A stretch of DNA of 64,000 nucleotides, from contig NZ_NEVS01000004.1 of NCBI RefSeq assembly GCF_002261215.1, forward strand, positions 1,984,001-2,048,000, written 5' to 3'. The notes beneath the pieces are model-generated. The model saw only the letters and a program-made list of their open reading frames with translations, did no database searches and had not been told where the DNA came from. Positions 1 through 10,573 of the stretch are shown one piece after another (position 1 is the stretch's first letter; each line of letters begins with the position of its first letter). The stretch comes from Bordetella genomosp. 11 (lineage in GTDB: Bacteria > Pseudomonadota > Gammaproteobacteria > Burkholderiales > Burkholderiaceae_B). A program made the translations under genes and the position numbers.

Positions 1-1
1 G

Positions 2-688
2 CTGCGCATGTTCGTCCTGCGGGCCAAGGTGACGCTCTCGAGCACGGCAGGGCACGTATCGGGCGTGTGGACGGATGCGGACCCGGCCGCGCTGGAGACG
101 GCCGCGGGCGGCGCGCTGCCGCGCCAGGCATGGCGCCGCGCCGAATTGCCCAGCGGGACCTGGATCGCCGCGCCGTCGGCGCAGGGACAGCGCTGGTGGT
201 GGATTGCCTCGCCGGCGCAATGGGAGGCCGCGACGGGGTTGCGCGCGGCGCTGGAGTCCGGCGATCCGCGGATCTGGCAGGCGGGCGACCTGGCCGCCGG
301 TATCCCGTGGGTAGGCGCGGCCACGCAGGACCTGTTCATTCCGCAGACGGTCAACCTGGACCTGGCGGGTGGGGTCAGCTTCACCAAAGGCTGCTATCCC
401 GGCCAGGAGGTGGTCGCGCGCAGCCATTACCGCGGAACCGTCAAGCGCCGCATGGCTTACGGCATCGTGCCCGGACAGGATGCTTCGGCCATCGCGGCCG
501 GCGCGGATATTTACGATGCCACGCAACCCAACGAGCCCTGCGGGCGCGTGGTGGATGCAGCCGGCGTGCCGGATGCGGCCATCCTGTTCGAAACCAGCCT
601 TGCCGCGCTGGCGACGGGCAATCTGCGGCTGGGCAGTACCGACGGCCCCGCGATACGCCCGCAGCCCTTGCCCTACGCGCTGGAGTAA
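2..688 (+). CDS. ygfZ: YgfZ folate-binding protein, 5' end missing
   Basis: This is the C-terminal part of a YgfZ/GcvT-like protein. The reading frame is already open at the first bases, so the real start lies outside the window. The family signature KGCYPGQEV, containing the conserved cysteine, is followed by an arginine-rich stretch (ARSHYRG) as in YgfZ. Known members are folate-binding proteins of the GcvT fold that help assemble or repair Fe-S clusters, for example for MiaB-type enzymes. The gene is convergent with proC, with only 16 bases between the stop codons. The identification is firm; the N-terminal domain cannot be seen. Confidence 0.9.
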   Translation: MRMFVLRAKVTLSSTAGHVSGVWTDADPAALETAAGGALPRQAWRRAELPSGTWIAAPSAQGQRWWWIASPAQWEAATGLRAALESGDPRIWQAGDLAAGIPWVGAATQDLFIPQTVNLDLAGGVSFTKGCYPGQEVVARSHYRGTVKRRMAYGIVPGQDASAIAAGADIYDATQPNEPCGRVVDAAGVPDAAILFETSLAALATGNLRLGSTDGPAIRPQPLPYALE

Positions 689-704
689 GCGCCGGACGCG
701 TTCC

Positions 705-1541
705 TCAGGCCTTGCCGAACTCTTCGGCCAGTTCCCGCGAGCGCTGCGCAGCGGCCTGCATCGCGCGGGAGACCAAGCCCATGAAATCGCCTTCCTCGAA
801 CACGCCCAGGGCGGCGGCGGTGGTACCGCCCCTGGAGGTCACGCGCTCGCGCAGGACGGCCGGCGGGTCTTCGGATTCTTGCGCCAGGCGCACGGCGCCG
901 GACAACGTGCCCAAGGCCAGCTCGCGCGCCTGCGCGGCATCCAGGCCGACGCTCTGCCCGCCCTCGATCAGTGCCTCGATGAAGCGGAAGACATAGGCGG
1001 GCCCGCTACCGGACAAGGCGGTGACGGCGTCGATGGCCGCATCGTCCTTCACCCATACCACCTTGCCCACCGACCGCAGCATGGATTCGGCCAGTTGGCG
1101 TTCTTCGGCGGTAACGCCGGACAGCGCCAGGATGCCCGTCATGCCCTCGCCGACCAGGGCCGGCGTATTGGGCATGCATCGCACCAGCTTGGGCCAGGGC
1201 GCGCCGCCCTCGCCCAGCCAGCCCGCCAGCACATCGCCGCGGATACCGGCCGCCACGCTGATCACCAGGGTGCCCTCGCGCAGCCAGGGGCGCGAGGCGG
1301 CCACGGCGTCGCGCATGAATTGCGGTTTGACGGCATAGAACCAGACATTGCACCGTGCCAGCCGTTCGTCCGGCGCCGTGGCCGCCGTGGCGCCGCGTTC
1401 GATCCAGGCCGTATGGGCGGCGGTATTGATGTCGATGGCGTGGAAGTTTTCCGGGGGGCAAATCTTGCCGGCCATGCCGGCGCCCAGGGCGGAAGCCATA
1501 TTTCCGCCGCCGATGAATGCGATATGCAGGTTTTTATCCAT
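705..1541 (-). CDS. proC: Pyrroline-5-carboxylate reductase
   Basis: Last step of proline biosynthesis: NAD(P)H-dependent reduction of pyrroline-5-carboxylate to proline in the cytoplasm. The 278-residue protein opens with a Rossmann motif (IAFIGGGNMASAL, residues about 6-18) and has the ProC C-terminal signature TALSGSGPAYVFRF plus TSRGGTTAAAL. Length is normal for ProC (about 270). I place the start at MDKNLH, directly before the Rossmann strand; the frame stays open 31 codons further upstream, but that extension is unlike any ProC. No strong Shine-Dalgarno sequence is visible. It is a single gene, divergent from ugpB. Confidence 0.95.
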   Translation of the reverse strand: MDKNLHIAFIGGGNMASALGAGMAGKICPPENFHAIDINTAAHTAWIERGATAATAPDERLARCNVWFYAVKPQFMRDAVAASRPWLREGTLVISVAAGIRGDVLAGWLGEGGAPWPKLVRCMPNTPALVGEGMTGILALSGVTAEERQLAESMLRSVGKVVWVKDDAAIDAVTALSGSGPAYVFRFIEALIEGGQSVGLDAAQARELALGTLSGAVRLAQESEDPPAVLRERVTSRGGTTAAALGVFEEGDFMGLVSRAMQAAAQRSRELAEEFGKA

Positions 1542-1685
1542 GGAGCAGGATTGTAAACACCGCCCGCCTGCCTTGGGCATCCTCGGGCTGGGAGGCGGAG
1601 TGCAGCCAGGGCGCGTCACGTTCCATTGAATCACCCCGCTCGGCGTAGGAGAAGTCCTATTTGACAGTGAGGGAGCACGGTGTAA

Positions 1686-1719
1686 CAGTCACGAATTCGT
1701 CACAAACAATTCATATGGT
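1686..1719 (+). promoter_or_regulatory. Candidate PhoB box and -10 element of ugpBAEC
   Basis: Two 7-base direct repeats, CAGTCAC (1686-1692) and TCGTCAC (1697-1703), are spaced by 4 bases, giving the 11-base periodicity of a Pho box; a weaker third copy AATTCAT follows at 1708-1714. Ten bases after the second repeat lies TATGGT (1714-1719), a plausible -10 hexamer. Pho-regulated promoters have the box in place of a -35, about 10 bases before the -10, which fits exactly. The ugp operon belongs to the Pho regulon in Escherichia coli. Binding is inferred. Confidence 0.6.
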
Positions 1720-1778
1720 GTCGGGCTGTCTGCCCCCTACCCGGGGCAAGAGCCATCGCTACCCACGGAGGAATATCC

Positions 1779-3092
1779 ATGCGATCCCATCGCCTCGCGC
1801 TCGTCGCGGCGTCTCTGCTTACCGCTTTCGCCGCCACATCGGCGCATGCGGCCACCGACATTCAGTTCTGGCACTCCATGGAAGGCGCGCTCGGCGACCG
1901 CGTCAACGAAATCGTCAACGACTTCAACAAGAAGAACCCCGATTACCAGGTCAAGGCCGTCTACAAGGGCAACTACGGCGAATCGATGAACGCCGGCATC
2001 GCGGCGTTTCGCGCCGGCAATGCGCCGGATATCCTCCAGGTATTCGAAGTTGGCACCGCGACCATGATGTACGCCAAGGGCGCCATCAAGCCGGTGCAGC
2101 AGATGTCCGAGGAAGCCGGCGACCCGATCAACCCCAAGGATTTCATCGGCGCGGTGGCGGGCTATTATTCGTCGCCGGACGGCAAGCTCGTTTCCATGCC
2201 GTTCAACAGTTCGACCGTGGTGTTCTACTACAACAAGGACGCCTTCCAGAAAGCCGGGCTGGATCCTGAAAAGCCGCCCAAGACGTGGGAAGAACTCGCC
2301 GCCGACACCAAGAAGCTGAAGGCCGCCGGCGTGGAATGCGGCTATACCACCTCCTGGCCGTCCTGGGTGCAGCTGGAGACCTTCTCGGCCTGGCATAACG
2401 TGCCCTACGCCACCAAGGACAACGGTTTCGGCGGACTGGATGCGCGCCTGGCGATCGATTCGCCGCTGCACGTACGGCACCTGAAGTTCCTGGCCGGGCT
2501 GGCCAAGGACGGCGAGTTCATGTACGGCGGACGGGGCGACGATCCCAATGCCCTGTTCATCTCGGGCAAGTGCGCGATGATCACCGGCTCCAGCGGCCTG
2601 CGCGCCAACATCATCAAAAACGCCCAGTTCAAGTTCGGCACGTCCACCCTGCCGTATTACGCGGACGTCAAGGGCGCCCCGCAGAACACCATCATCGGCG
2701 GCGCGTCGCTGTGGGTGTTCGCCAACAAGAAGCCCGAGGTATACAAGGGCATCACGAAGTTCTTCAAGTATCTGTCCAGCCCGGAAGTGGCGGCCAAGTG
2801 GCACCAGCAGACCGGCTACGTGCCCGTCACCAAGGCGGCATACGAGCTGACGCAGAAACAGGGCTTCTATGACCAGAACCCGGGAACCGACGTCGGCGTG
2901 AAGCAGTTGAACGTCGAAACGACCGCGCAATCGCGCGGCGTGCGCCTGGGCTACCTGCCGCAAATCCGCGAAATCGAGGACGCCACGATCGAACAGATCG
3001 TTTCCGGCAAAGTCGATGCGCAAGCCGGCCTGAAGGACGCCGTCAAGCGCGGCAACGACCTGCTCGAGAAATTCGAAAAAAGTGTAAAGTAG
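1779..3092 (+). CDS. ugpB: sn-Glycerol-3-phosphate ABC transporter, periplasmic binding protein
   Basis: Periplasmic receptor that delivers sn-glycerol-3-phosphate and glycerophosphodiesters to UgpAE. The 437-residue protein has a Sec signal peptide (residues 1 to about 24, ending SAHA) and then the UgpB-like start TDIQFWHSMEGALGDRVNE. Length equals that of known UgpB (about 438). The start is fixed by a strong ribosome site, GGAGGAATATCC, just ahead of the ATG. It is the first gene of ugpBAEC. A perfect long hairpin sits between it and ugpA, which may keep the binding protein in excess over the membrane parts. Confidence 0.96.
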   Translation: MRSHRLALVAASLLTAFAATSAHAATDIQFWHSMEGALGDRVNEIVNDFNKKNPDYQVKAVYKGNYGESMNAGIAAFRAGNAPDILQVFEVGTATMMYAKGAIKPVQQMSEEAGDPINPKDFIGAVAGYYSSPDGKLVSMPFNSSTVVFYYNKDAFQKAGLDPEKPPKTWEELAADTKKLKAAGVECGYTTSWPSWVQLETFSAWHNVPYATKDNGFGGLDARLAIDSPLHVRHLKFLAGLAKDGEFMYGGRGDDPNALFISGKCAMITGSSGLRANIIKNAQFKFGTSTLPYYADVKGAPQNTIIGGASLWVFANKKPEVYKGITKFFKYLSSPEVAAKWHQQTGYVPVTKAAYELTQKQGFYDQNPGTDVGVKQLNVETTAQSRGVRLGYLPQIREIEDATIEQIVSGKVDAQAGLKDAVKRGNDLLEKFEKSVK

Positions 3093-3110
3093 CGGCCGCT
3101 TTCGGGCCCG

Positions 3111-3151
3111 GGCAGGGCCAGGTCGCGCCCATAACGCGATCTGGCCCTGCC
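3111..3151 (+). terminator. 17-bp stem-loop between ugpB and ugpA
   Basis: Bases 3111-3127 and 3135-3151 form a 17-base-pair stem with a single G-U wobble and a 7-base loop. There is no T-tract after it, so it is unlikely to be a complete intrinsic terminator. In binding-protein-dependent operons such structures protect the 3' end of the receptor mRNA or cause partial termination, raising receptor levels over permease. That role is inferred here. Confidence 0.6.
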
Positions 3152-3260
3152 TGAACATGGCGAGTCCCGCCGGGCGATGCGTCGGGGAATTGTCCCCACC
3201 CGAAATGTTTCACGTTTTTTATGCGTCCGCGGCAATCCCGCGCCGCAATAGATGGCATCC

Positions 3261-4142
3261 ATGGAAAAACGCGTCGTTTTCGGCCACAAGCTCCTTCCCT
3301 ATCTGCTGCTGCTGCCACAGCTGGCCATTACGGTCGTCTTCTTCTTTCTGCCGGCCGGGCAGGCGATGTGGCAATCGTTGCACATCGAAGACCCCTTCGG
3401 GCTGTCGTCCACCTTCGTCGGCCTGTCGAACTTTGCCGATCTCTTCAGCCAGGCCACCTATATCGATTCGTTCAAGGTGACGGCGGTCTTCTCGATCCTG
3501 GTCGCCGTCGTCGGGTTGTCCGTATCGCTGCTGCTGGCCGTCATGGCCGACCGCGTCATCCGCGGTGCCGGGCTTTACAAGACCCTGCTGATCTGGCCCT
3601 ATGCCGTCGCCCCCGCGGTGGTCGGCGTGCTGTGGCTGTTCCTGTTTTCGCCTTCGGTCGGTATCCTCGCCGTGGCACTGACCCGACTGGGCGTGGCCTG
3701 GAATCCGCGCCTGAACGGCACCGAGGCCATGATCCTGGTGCTCATCGCCGCGGTCTGGAAGCAGGTTTCCTATAACTTCCTGTTTTTCCTGGCCGGGCTG
3801 CAATCGATCCCGCGCTCGCTCATCGAGGCGGCCGCCATCGACGGCGCCGGGCCCACCCGCCGGTTCTGGACCATCGTGTTCCCGCTGCTGTCGCCCACCA
3901 CCTTCTTCCTTCTGGTGGTCAACGTCATCTATGCCTTTTTCGATACCTTCGCCGTCATCGACACGACGACCCAGGGCGGCCCCGGCACGTCGACCGCGAT
4001 CCTGGTCTACAAGGTGTACAGCGACGGCTTCCGGGGGCTGGACCTGGGATCCTCGGCCGCGCAATCGGTAGTGCTCATGGCGATCGTCGTGGTGCTGACC
4101 GTCGCCCAATTCCGCTATATCGACCGCAAGGTCCAGTACTGA
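3261..4142 (+). CDS. ugpA: sn-Glycerol-3-phosphate ABC transporter permease UgpA
   Basis: Inner-membrane permease of the Ugp importer, 293 residues with about six membrane helices. It matches UgpA along its length: [18 protein letters not shown] at the start, then LPYAV-type and [18 protein letters not shown] segments; the latter is the EAA loop that docks on the ATPase UgpC. I start at MEKRVVF; an ATG three codons upstream (3252) is equally possible because neither has a clear Shine-Dalgarno sequence. The gene lies 12 bases before ugpE. Confidence 0.95.
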   Translation: MEKRVVFGHKLLPYLLLLPQLAITVVFFFLPAGQAMWQSLHIEDPFGLSSTFVGLSNFADLFSQATYIDSFKVTAVFSILVAVVGLSVSLLLAVMADRVIRGAGLYKTLLIWPYAVAPAVVGVLWLFLFSPSVGILAVALTRLGVAWNPRLNGTEAMILVLIAAVWKQVSYNFLFFLAGLQSIPRSLIEAAAIDGAGPTRRFWTIVFPLLSPTTFFLLVVNVIYAFFDTFAVIDTTTQGGPGTSTAILVYKVYSDGFRGLDLGSSAAQSVVLMAIVVVLTVAQFRYIDRKVQY

Positions 4143-4154
4143 TTCAGAGGCCTT

Positions 4155-5006
4155 ATGGTTGAACGCCGTCCCTGGCTGGATTTCCTGGCCCACGCCATTC
4201 TGCTGTGCGGCGTGGCGCTGGTGGCCTTCCCGCTTTACGTCACCTTCGTGGCGTCCACGCAGACCGCGCAGGAAGTGGCCAACGCGCCCATGTCGCTGGT
4301 CCCCGGCTCGCACTTCGTCAGCAACTACCTGCAGGCGCTGTTCGCCGGCTCCGGCGGCGGCTCCAGCGGCGCGCCGGTCGGCCGCATGCTGTGGGTCAGC
4401 CTGGTGATGGCGCTGACCATCTCCATCGGCAAGATCATCATCTCGCTGCTGTCCGCTTTCGCGGTGGTGTACTTCCGCTTCCGCGGCCGCATGTTTTTCT
4501 TCTGGATGATCTTCGTCACGCTGATGCTGCCGGTGGAGGTCCGCATCGCGCCGACCTACAAGGTCGTCGCCGACCTGGGCCTGCTGAACAGCTATGCCGG
4601 CCTGACGCTGCCGCTGATCGCATCGGCCACCGCCACGTTCCTGTTCCGCCAGTTCTTCCTGACCGTACCGGACGAACTCGTGGAAGCGGCACGCATCGAC
4701 GGCGCCGGTCCCATGCGCTTCTTTCGCGACGTGCTGATGCCGCTGTCGCGCACCAGCATCGCCGCCCTCTTCGTCATCCAGTTCATCTATGGCTGGAACC
4801 AATACCTGTGGCCTTTGCTGATCACCACACAGGAAGACATGTACCCGATCGTCATCGGGATCAAGCGCATGGTCAGCGGCGGCGACAGCGTCACGGAATG
4901 GAATATCACCATGGCTACCGCCATGCTGGCGATGCTGCCCCCTGCCCTGGTCGTCATCTTCATGCAAAAGTGGTTCGTCAAGGGCCTCGTGGACACTGAA
5001 AAGTGA
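4155..5006 (+). CDS. ugpE: sn-Glycerol-3-phosphate ABC transporter permease UgpE
   Basis: Second permease subunit of the Ugp importer, 283 residues, multi-spanning inner-membrane protein. The EAA loop ([18 protein letters not shown]) near residue 180 marks the contact with UgpC. Length matches UgpE (about 281). The short CAGAGG ahead of the ATG is an acceptable ribosome site. It is tightly packed between ugpA and ugpC, so it should be co-transcribed from the ugpB promoter. Confidence 0.95.
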   Translation: MVERRPWLDFLAHAILLCGVALVAFPLYVTFVASTQTAQEVANAPMSLVPGSHFVSNYLQALFAGSGGGSSGAPVGRMLWVSLVMALTISIGKIIISLLSAFAVVYFRFRGRMFFFWMIFVTLMLPVEVRIAPTYKVVADLGLLNSYAGLTLPLIASATATFLFRQFFLTVPDELVEAARIDGAGPMRFFRDVLMPLSRTSIAALFVIQFIYGWNQYLWPLLITTQEDMYPIVIGIKRMVSGGDSVTEWNITMATAMLAMLPPALVVIFMQKWFVKGLVDTEK

Positions 5007-5034
5007 TCGCCGCCGCAACTCACCGACTCTCCGT

Positions 5035-6123
<1,089 letters not shown>

Positions 6124-6129
6124 CCCGCC

Positions 6130-6149
6130 GCGCGGCAAAGGCGCCGCGC
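6130..6149. terminator. Possible bidirectional hairpin between ugpC and kefC
   Basis: GCGCGGC (6130-6136) and GCCGCGC (6143-6149) form a 7-bp GC stem in the gap between the convergent ugpC and kefC stop codons. There is no clear T-tract on either side, so terminator function is only suggested by position. Confidence 0.35.
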
Positions 6150-6220
6150 GCATGCGGGGCCGGCCGGGATACGCGCCCGCCGGCACGCCCCCGCCAGCCA
6201 AAACAGACCCGGTCCGGCCG

Positions 6221-8068
6221 CTACGCGGCCTTCTCCTGATCCTGCCCTGTTTCCTCTACTGCGGGCTCCCCACCCCAGGGAACGCGGTGCGCTGCCAGCG
6301 ATAGCTCGCGGTCGCGCGAGATGGATTTTTCCAGGGTGTCCTGCGCGCGCCGCGCCACCGTAATCCGGAAGCCATCGTCTTCGAAGCGCGGCGTGGTTTC
6401 CTCCAGCATATCGACGTTGCTGCGCCGGAAGGCATCGGCGACTTCTTTCGCTTCGTATGCACCCATGCCCAAGGCTTCCAGGGCCTTGCGGCCGGCCAGC
6501 AGCGAGGATTCGAACAACTCCCGTTCCACCACCTCGATGCCGCGCTTGCGCAGCTGGAAGTAATGAACCGCGTCGCGCGCCCGCGCGACCACGCGCAGAT
6601 TGGGAAAATCCTGCTGCACAACGTCCACCAGACGCAGGCTGTCCGATACGCTGTCGATGGCGTTCACCAGCACCTCGGCGCGGGCGGCGCCGGCGGTCTC
6701 CAGCAGATCCGATCGGGTGGCGTCGCCATAGAACACCTTGGTGCCGAACTTGCGTACCGTGTCGATATTGTCCGGATCGTGGTCCAGGATAACGACCTTC
6801 ACGCCGTTGGCCAGCAGCAGGCGGCCGGCGATCTGGCCGAAGCGGCCGAACCCGGCGATGATGACCCGGGCGCCGTCGTCCTCGATGGTGTCGTCGGCCC
6901 GCGTGCTCTTGGGCTTGCGCCGCTCCAGGGCATCCAGCACGGCCAGGATCACCGGTGTGGCGGCCATCGAAAGCGCCACCACCAGCGTCAGGATACGCGA
7001 CCAGTCTTCCGGCAACACGTCGGCCATGCGCGCCGTGGAGAACACCACGAAGGCGAATTCGCTACCCTGCCCCAACAAGGCGGCGAACATCAGGCAGCGT
7101 CCGCGCTGGGCCCCGAACAGGCGGCCCAATACGAACAATACGGCGAACTTCAGCACCAGGAAGCCGACCAGCACGCCAAGGACCAGCAGCGGGTCCTGCA
7201 GCAGCGTGCCGAAGTCTATCGACATGCCGACACCCATGAAGAACAGGCCCAGCAGCAATCCCTTGAACGGCTGGATATCGCTTTCCAGGGCATGCCGGTA
7301 TTCCGAGCTGGCCAGCAGCACGCCCGCCAGGAAGGCGCCCATGGCCATGGACAGGCCGGCATGCTCCATGAGTTCGCCCACGCCGATGACCAGCAGCAGC
7401 GCCACCGCGCTGAAAACCTCGCGCAGCCCCGAACGGGCGACGAAGCGCAGCAGCGGCCGGGCCAGGTAGCGGCCCATGACCACCGCCACGACCAGTGCGC
7501 CGACGATTTTGACCGTGGCCAATCCCACGCTGTCGCCGCCTTCCCCCGCCGCGCCGCCGGCCAGCAGCGGAATCATCGCGATCAGCGGAATCGCCGCCAG
7601 ATCCTGGAACAGCAGCACGGAGAACGAGCGCTCGCCCAGGGTGGTCTGCAGCAGGTTGCGTTCGCCCATCGCCTGCATCGCCACCGCCGTCGAGGACAGG
7701 GCCAGCGTCAGGCCGACCAGCGCGGCGATCGGCCAGGCCAGCCCCAGCCAGACCATGAAGGCCGCCAGCACGGCGCCGCACAGGCCGACCTGCAACGCGC
7801 CGCCGCCGAAGACCGGTATCCGCATATGCCACAGGCGGCGCGGATCGAGCTCCAGCCCGATCAGGAACAACATCAGGACCACGCCGATCTCGGCGAAGCC
7901 CAATATCTGCTCCGGATCCTGGACCAGGCGCAGGCCCCAGGGCCCGATCACGCAACCGGCGATCAGGTAGCCCAGCACCGAACCCATGCGCACACGCATG
8001 GCCAGCGGCACGAAGATCACCGCCGCGGCCAGATACACCAGCACTTCCAGCAACATGTTCTTATCCAT
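6221..8068 (-). CDS. kefC: KefC-type glutathione-gated K+/H+ antiporter (CPA2 family)
   Basis: Inner-membrane K+ efflux protein of 615 residues. The N-terminal two thirds is a Na+/H+-exchanger-like domain with about 12 helices (begins [19 protein letters not shown]); from about residue 400 there is a TrkA-N/RCK Rossmann domain ([17 protein letters not shown], later [15 protein letters not shown]). Length and order match KefB/KefC, which release K+ to acidify the cell when glutathione adducts of electrophiles accumulate. The kefF-like gene precedes it in the same transcript and overlaps it by 8 bases. I cannot separate KefB from KefC by eye; the KefF-type partner favours KefC. Confidence 0.88.
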   Translation of the reverse strand: MDKNMLLEVLVYLAAAVIFVPLAMRVRMGSVLGYLIAGCVIGPWGLRLVQDPEQILGFAEIGVVLMLFLIGLELDPRRLWHMRIPVFGGGALQVGLCGAVLAAFMVWLGLAWPIAALVGLTLALSSTAVAMQAMGERNLLQTTLGERSFSVLLFQDLAAIPLIAMIPLLAGGAAGEGGDSVGLATVKIVGALVVAVVMGRYLARPLLRFVARSGLREVFSAVALLLVIGVGELMEHAGLSMAMGAFLAGVLLASSEYRHALESDIQPFKGLLLGLFFMGVGMSIDFGTLLQDPLLVLGVLVGFLVLKFAVLFVLGRLFGAQRGRCLMFAALLGQGSEFAFVVFSTARMADVLPEDWSRILTLVVALSMAATPVILAVLDALERRKPKSTRADDTIEDDGARVIIAGFGRFGQIAGRLLLANGVKVVILDHDPDNIDTVRKFGTKVFYGDATRSDLLETAGAARAEVLVNAIDSVSDSLRLVDVVQQDFPNLRVVARARDAVHYFQLRKRGIEVVERELFESSLLAGRKALEALGMGAYEAKEVADAFRRSNVDMLEETTPRFEDDGFRITVARRAQDTLEKSISRDRELSLAAHRVPWGGEPAVEETGQDQEKAA

Positions 8069-8639
8069 GGCTGGCCTCCGTCGTCAGGGGACGCGCGGCG
8101 TCGGCTGGCTCGGCCTGGCCTATGCCCGCATGGCCGGATAGCAGCTCCCGATAGGCCGCCGCCACCGCCGCCAGCTCCGCCCCGCCCAGCGCCACCGCGC
8201 CGTGCACGGCGTAGGGCGCCAGCCAGCGCATGCCGCACAGTTCCGCTGCGCTGCGCAACGGTTGTCCCAACACGCCCAGGTCCGTATCGGCACAGCGCAC
8301 GAAATCGTCGGCCGCGCCGCCCGTCGTCACGGTCCAGAGCAGCGGTTTGTCGCGCAACGCGGTGGCGTTCGCCCCATAGGCCCAGCCATGTCCCAGTACC
8401 TTGTCCATCCACTGCCGGAACAAAGGCGGAGCCCCATACCAGTGCATGGGATGCTGCCAAACGATCAGGCTGGCTTCGGCCAGCGCGGCCTGTTCGGCCG
8501 CCACGTCGATATAGAAATCGGGATAAAGGTCGTAGAGCGAGCGCACCTGGACGTCGGGCAGGCCGTCCAATGCCTGCAGCATGGCGCGATTGGTGCGGGA
8601 ATGCCGCGGATAAGGATGGGCGTATACGATTACGATCAT
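8061..8639 (-). CDS. kefF: KefF-type NAD(P)H quinone oxidoreductase, antiporter partner
   Basis: Small flavodoxin-fold oxidoreductase of 192 residues. It starts [21 protein letters not shown], the FMN phosphate-binding region of the NQO1/KefF family, and has the family motif [18 protein letters not shown] (residues about 75-95). In E. coli KefF sits on KefC, is needed for full efflux activity and reduces quinones. Here its stop codon overlaps the kefC start (shared ATGGATAA), which implies coupled translation and a physical partnership. KefG is the alternative name if the antiporter is KefB. Confidence 0.88.
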   Translation of the reverse strand: MIVIVYAHPYPRHSRTNRAMLQALDGLPDVQVRSLYDLYPDFYIDVAAEQAALAEASLIVWQHPMHWYGAPPLFRQWMDKVLGHGWAYGANATALRDKPLLWTVTTGGAADDFVRCADTDLGVLGQPLRSAAELCGMRWLAPYAVHGAVALGGAELAAVAAAYRELLSGHAGIGQAEPADAARPLTTEASHG

Positions 8640-8763
8640 GAAGATGTCCTGCCGAGGCGGCAACGGAGGTTTATCCTTCGCATCTTAGTGATCCGCAGCG
8701 CGAGACGCCACCGGCGAATCATGAAACGGAGAAAGCACCGCAGCGCTACGCAAAAAGGGGGTA

Positions 8764-8860
8764 ACGGACCGAGGACGCCTCGGATCCGGCTACGCCGGTC
8801 CGCCAGCGTCGCCCCCTTGAGGGGGAGCGCGCAGCGCTTCGGGGGTGGGCTAACCCCCCC
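8764..8860. repeat. Hairpin-rich intergenic element between kefF and arginase
   Basis: In under 100 bases there are several short inverted repeats in a row: CGAGG/CCTCG near 8770-8784, CCGGC/GCCGG around 8787-8798, CCCCC-TTGA-GGGGG at 8812-8825, and GGGGG/CCCCC with a short loop at 8841-8860. No gene is convincing here. The motif of CCCCC-TTGA-GGGGG followed by a GCGCAGCGC block and a G-run resembles dispersed intergenic elements of Burkholderiales, from memory. It lies at the 5' ends of two divergent genes, so it is not a simple terminator. Confidence 0.5.
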
Positions 8861-8878
8861 TTGATTCAGGAGCAAAGG

Positions 8879-9796
8879 ATGAAGGAAGGGATCGATCTTA
8901 TCGGGGCGCCAACCGACGTCGGCGCCAGCATACGGGGTGCCTCGATGGGGCCGGAAGCGTTACGTGTGGCCGGCCTGCAGCAAGCGCTGCAGCGGCACGG
9001 CCTGGCCGTGCAGGATGCGGCAAACCTGGGTGGACCGCCCAACCCCTCCAGCGCGGCGCTGGCCGGGCTCCGGCACCTTGACGAGGTCGTCCAATGGAAC
9101 CGCGAAGTCTACCAGGCGGTGCTGGCCTCGCAACGCAGGCAACACTTTCCCATCCTGATGGGCGGCGACCACTGCCTGGCCATCGGCTCGATCAGCGCGG
9201 TCGCGCAGCATTGCCGCGAAACCGGCCGGCCCCTCATGGTGCTATGGCTGGATGCGCACGCGGACGCCAACACGCACATCATCAGCCCGACGGGCAATAT
9301 CCACGGCATGCCTATCGCATGCCTGTGCGGCGACGGCCCCGATACGCTGACCCGGCTGGGAGATGCCTATCCCGCGGTTGCCGATCCCTCCACCATCAGG
9401 CAGATCGGCATCCGCAGCGTGGATGCCGAAGAAAAGCGCCAGCTGCGTGCCATGGGCATCAAGGTGTTCGATATGCGCTATATCGACGAGAACGGCATGC
9501 GGCATACCATGGAAATGGCATTGGCCGGCATCACCGAAGACACGCATCTGCACGTCAGCTTCGACGCCGACTTCCTGGACCCCGCGGTGGCCCCGGGCGT
9601 GGGTACGCCGGTGCTGGGCGGCCCGACCTACCGCGAGGCGCAATTGTGCATGGAAATGATCGCGGACACCGGCCGCTTGTCGTCGCTGGACCTGATGGAG
9701 TTGAATCCGGCCAAGGATATGCGCAATCAGACGGCGGAAGTCGTGGTCGATCTGGTGGAAAGCCTTTTTGGAAAATCCACACTGATCCGTCCATAA
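8879..9796 (+). CDS. rocF: Arginase
   Basis: Manganese enzyme hydrolysing arginine to ornithine and urea, 305 residues. The ureohydrolase metal motifs are present: GGDHC (first histidine ligand), WLDAHADANT and SFDADFLDP. The G-x-P-D-near N terminus (GAPTDVGASIRGASMGPEAL) is arginase-like rather than agmatinase-like. One oddity: GGDHC replaces the usual GGDHS; the changed residue is not a metal ligand. The start at MKEGID is set by AGGAGC seven bases upstream. It stands alone; no ornithine-handling gene is adjacent. Confidence 0.92.
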   Translation: MKEGIDLIGAPTDVGASIRGASMGPEALRVAGLQQALQRHGLAVQDAANLGGPPNPSSAALAGLRHLDEVVQWNREVYQAVLASQRRQHFPILMGGDHCLAIGSISAVAQHCRETGRPLMVLWLDAHADANTHIISPTGNIHGMPIACLCGDGPDTLTRLGDAYPAVADPSTIRQIGIRSVDAEEKRQLRAMGIKVFDMRYIDENGMRHTMEMALAGITEDTHLHVSFDADFLDPAVAPGVGTPVLGGPTYREAQLCMEMIADTGRLSSLDLMELNPAKDMRNQTAEVVVDLVESLFGKSTLIRP

Positions 9797-9907
9797 AGAT
9801 TTGTCATAATTGCAAGGCCCGTTGCGGTACCCTGCGGATTTCCCCGGGATATCGCCACAGGCACAGCCTCCCGCCCTTTCCCTACACCGAACATAGAGAA
9901 GAAATCG

Positions 9908-10312
9908 ATGAACCGACACGACGACGCAGCCAAACTGATCCTGCGACTTTCGCTTGGCATCCTTATCCTGCTGCACGGCATCTCGAAAATGACGCACGGT
10001 GTCGGTGGCATCGTCAGCATGGTCCACGCACACGGATGGCCCGGTTTTACGGCCTACTTCGTCTATATCGGCGAGGTCGTGGCGCCCATCCTGCTTATCG
10101 CCGGCATCTTCACCCGCCTGGGCGGCCTGTTGATCGCCATCAATATGCTGGTGGCATTCCTGCTGGTGCATCACTCGCAATTGTTCATGCTCAATGACCA
10201 GGGCGGTTGGCAATTGGAACTGCAAGGCATGTACTTCTTCACCGCGATTGCCGTCGCATTGCTGGGCGCTGGCCGCTTCAGCGTCGGCGGCGCGGGGGGC
10301 CGCTTCAACTAA
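9908..10312 (+). CDS. DoxX family membrane protein
   Basis: A 134-residue inner-membrane protein with four predicted helices. The pattern LRLSLGILILLHGISKM, then FVYIGEVVAPILLIAGIFTRLGG-type helices is typical of the DoxX family (DoxD-like, YphA). Family members are linked to thiol or oxidative stress, but no reaction can be assigned to this one. AGAGAAG ahead of the ATG is the ribosome site. It is a single gene, followed by a strong hairpin terminator. Confidence 0.8.
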   Translation: MNRHDDAAKLILRLSLGILILLHGISKMTHGVGGIVSMVHAHGWPGFTAYFVYIGEVVAPILLIAGIFTRLGGLLIAINMLVAFLLVHHSQLFMLNDQGGWQLELQGMYFFTAIAVALLGAGRFSVGGAGGRFN

Positions 10313-10364
10313 GTCTCGCGAGCACGGCAACAGCCGCTCAGCGGCACCCCTCGCATTGACGTAC

Positions 10365-10392
10365 GCAACGGCCGGGCCACCCCGGCCGTTGC
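10365..10392 (+). terminator. Terminator-like hairpin after the DoxX gene
   Basis: GCAACGGCCGGG (10365-10376) and CCCGGCCGTTGC (10381-10392) are perfect inverted repeats with a 4-base loop. The following bases are only weakly T-rich (CATTCCTGTC). Position just after the DoxX stop supports terminator function. Confidence 0.65.
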
Positions 10393-10573
10393 CATTCCTG
10401 TCATCCGCCTCACGCATGGAAGCAAATCCGCGCGGTTGCGACACAGCCTGTACCGCGGGTAGGAATTGGTAACCCCGCAGGCGTTTCAAAACGATTTCAG
10501 AAGTCCCCAGTCCACGACAGCATGCCTACACTGGCTGCATGCACCGAAACACGGCGCATTACAGGAGTCAGGC

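Noticed and set aside
6563-8641. Plus-strand open frame of 692 codons antisense to kefC and kefF
   Set aside because: Same antisense pattern (Gln/His/Arg/Asp-rich); the minus-strand proteins are clearly real.
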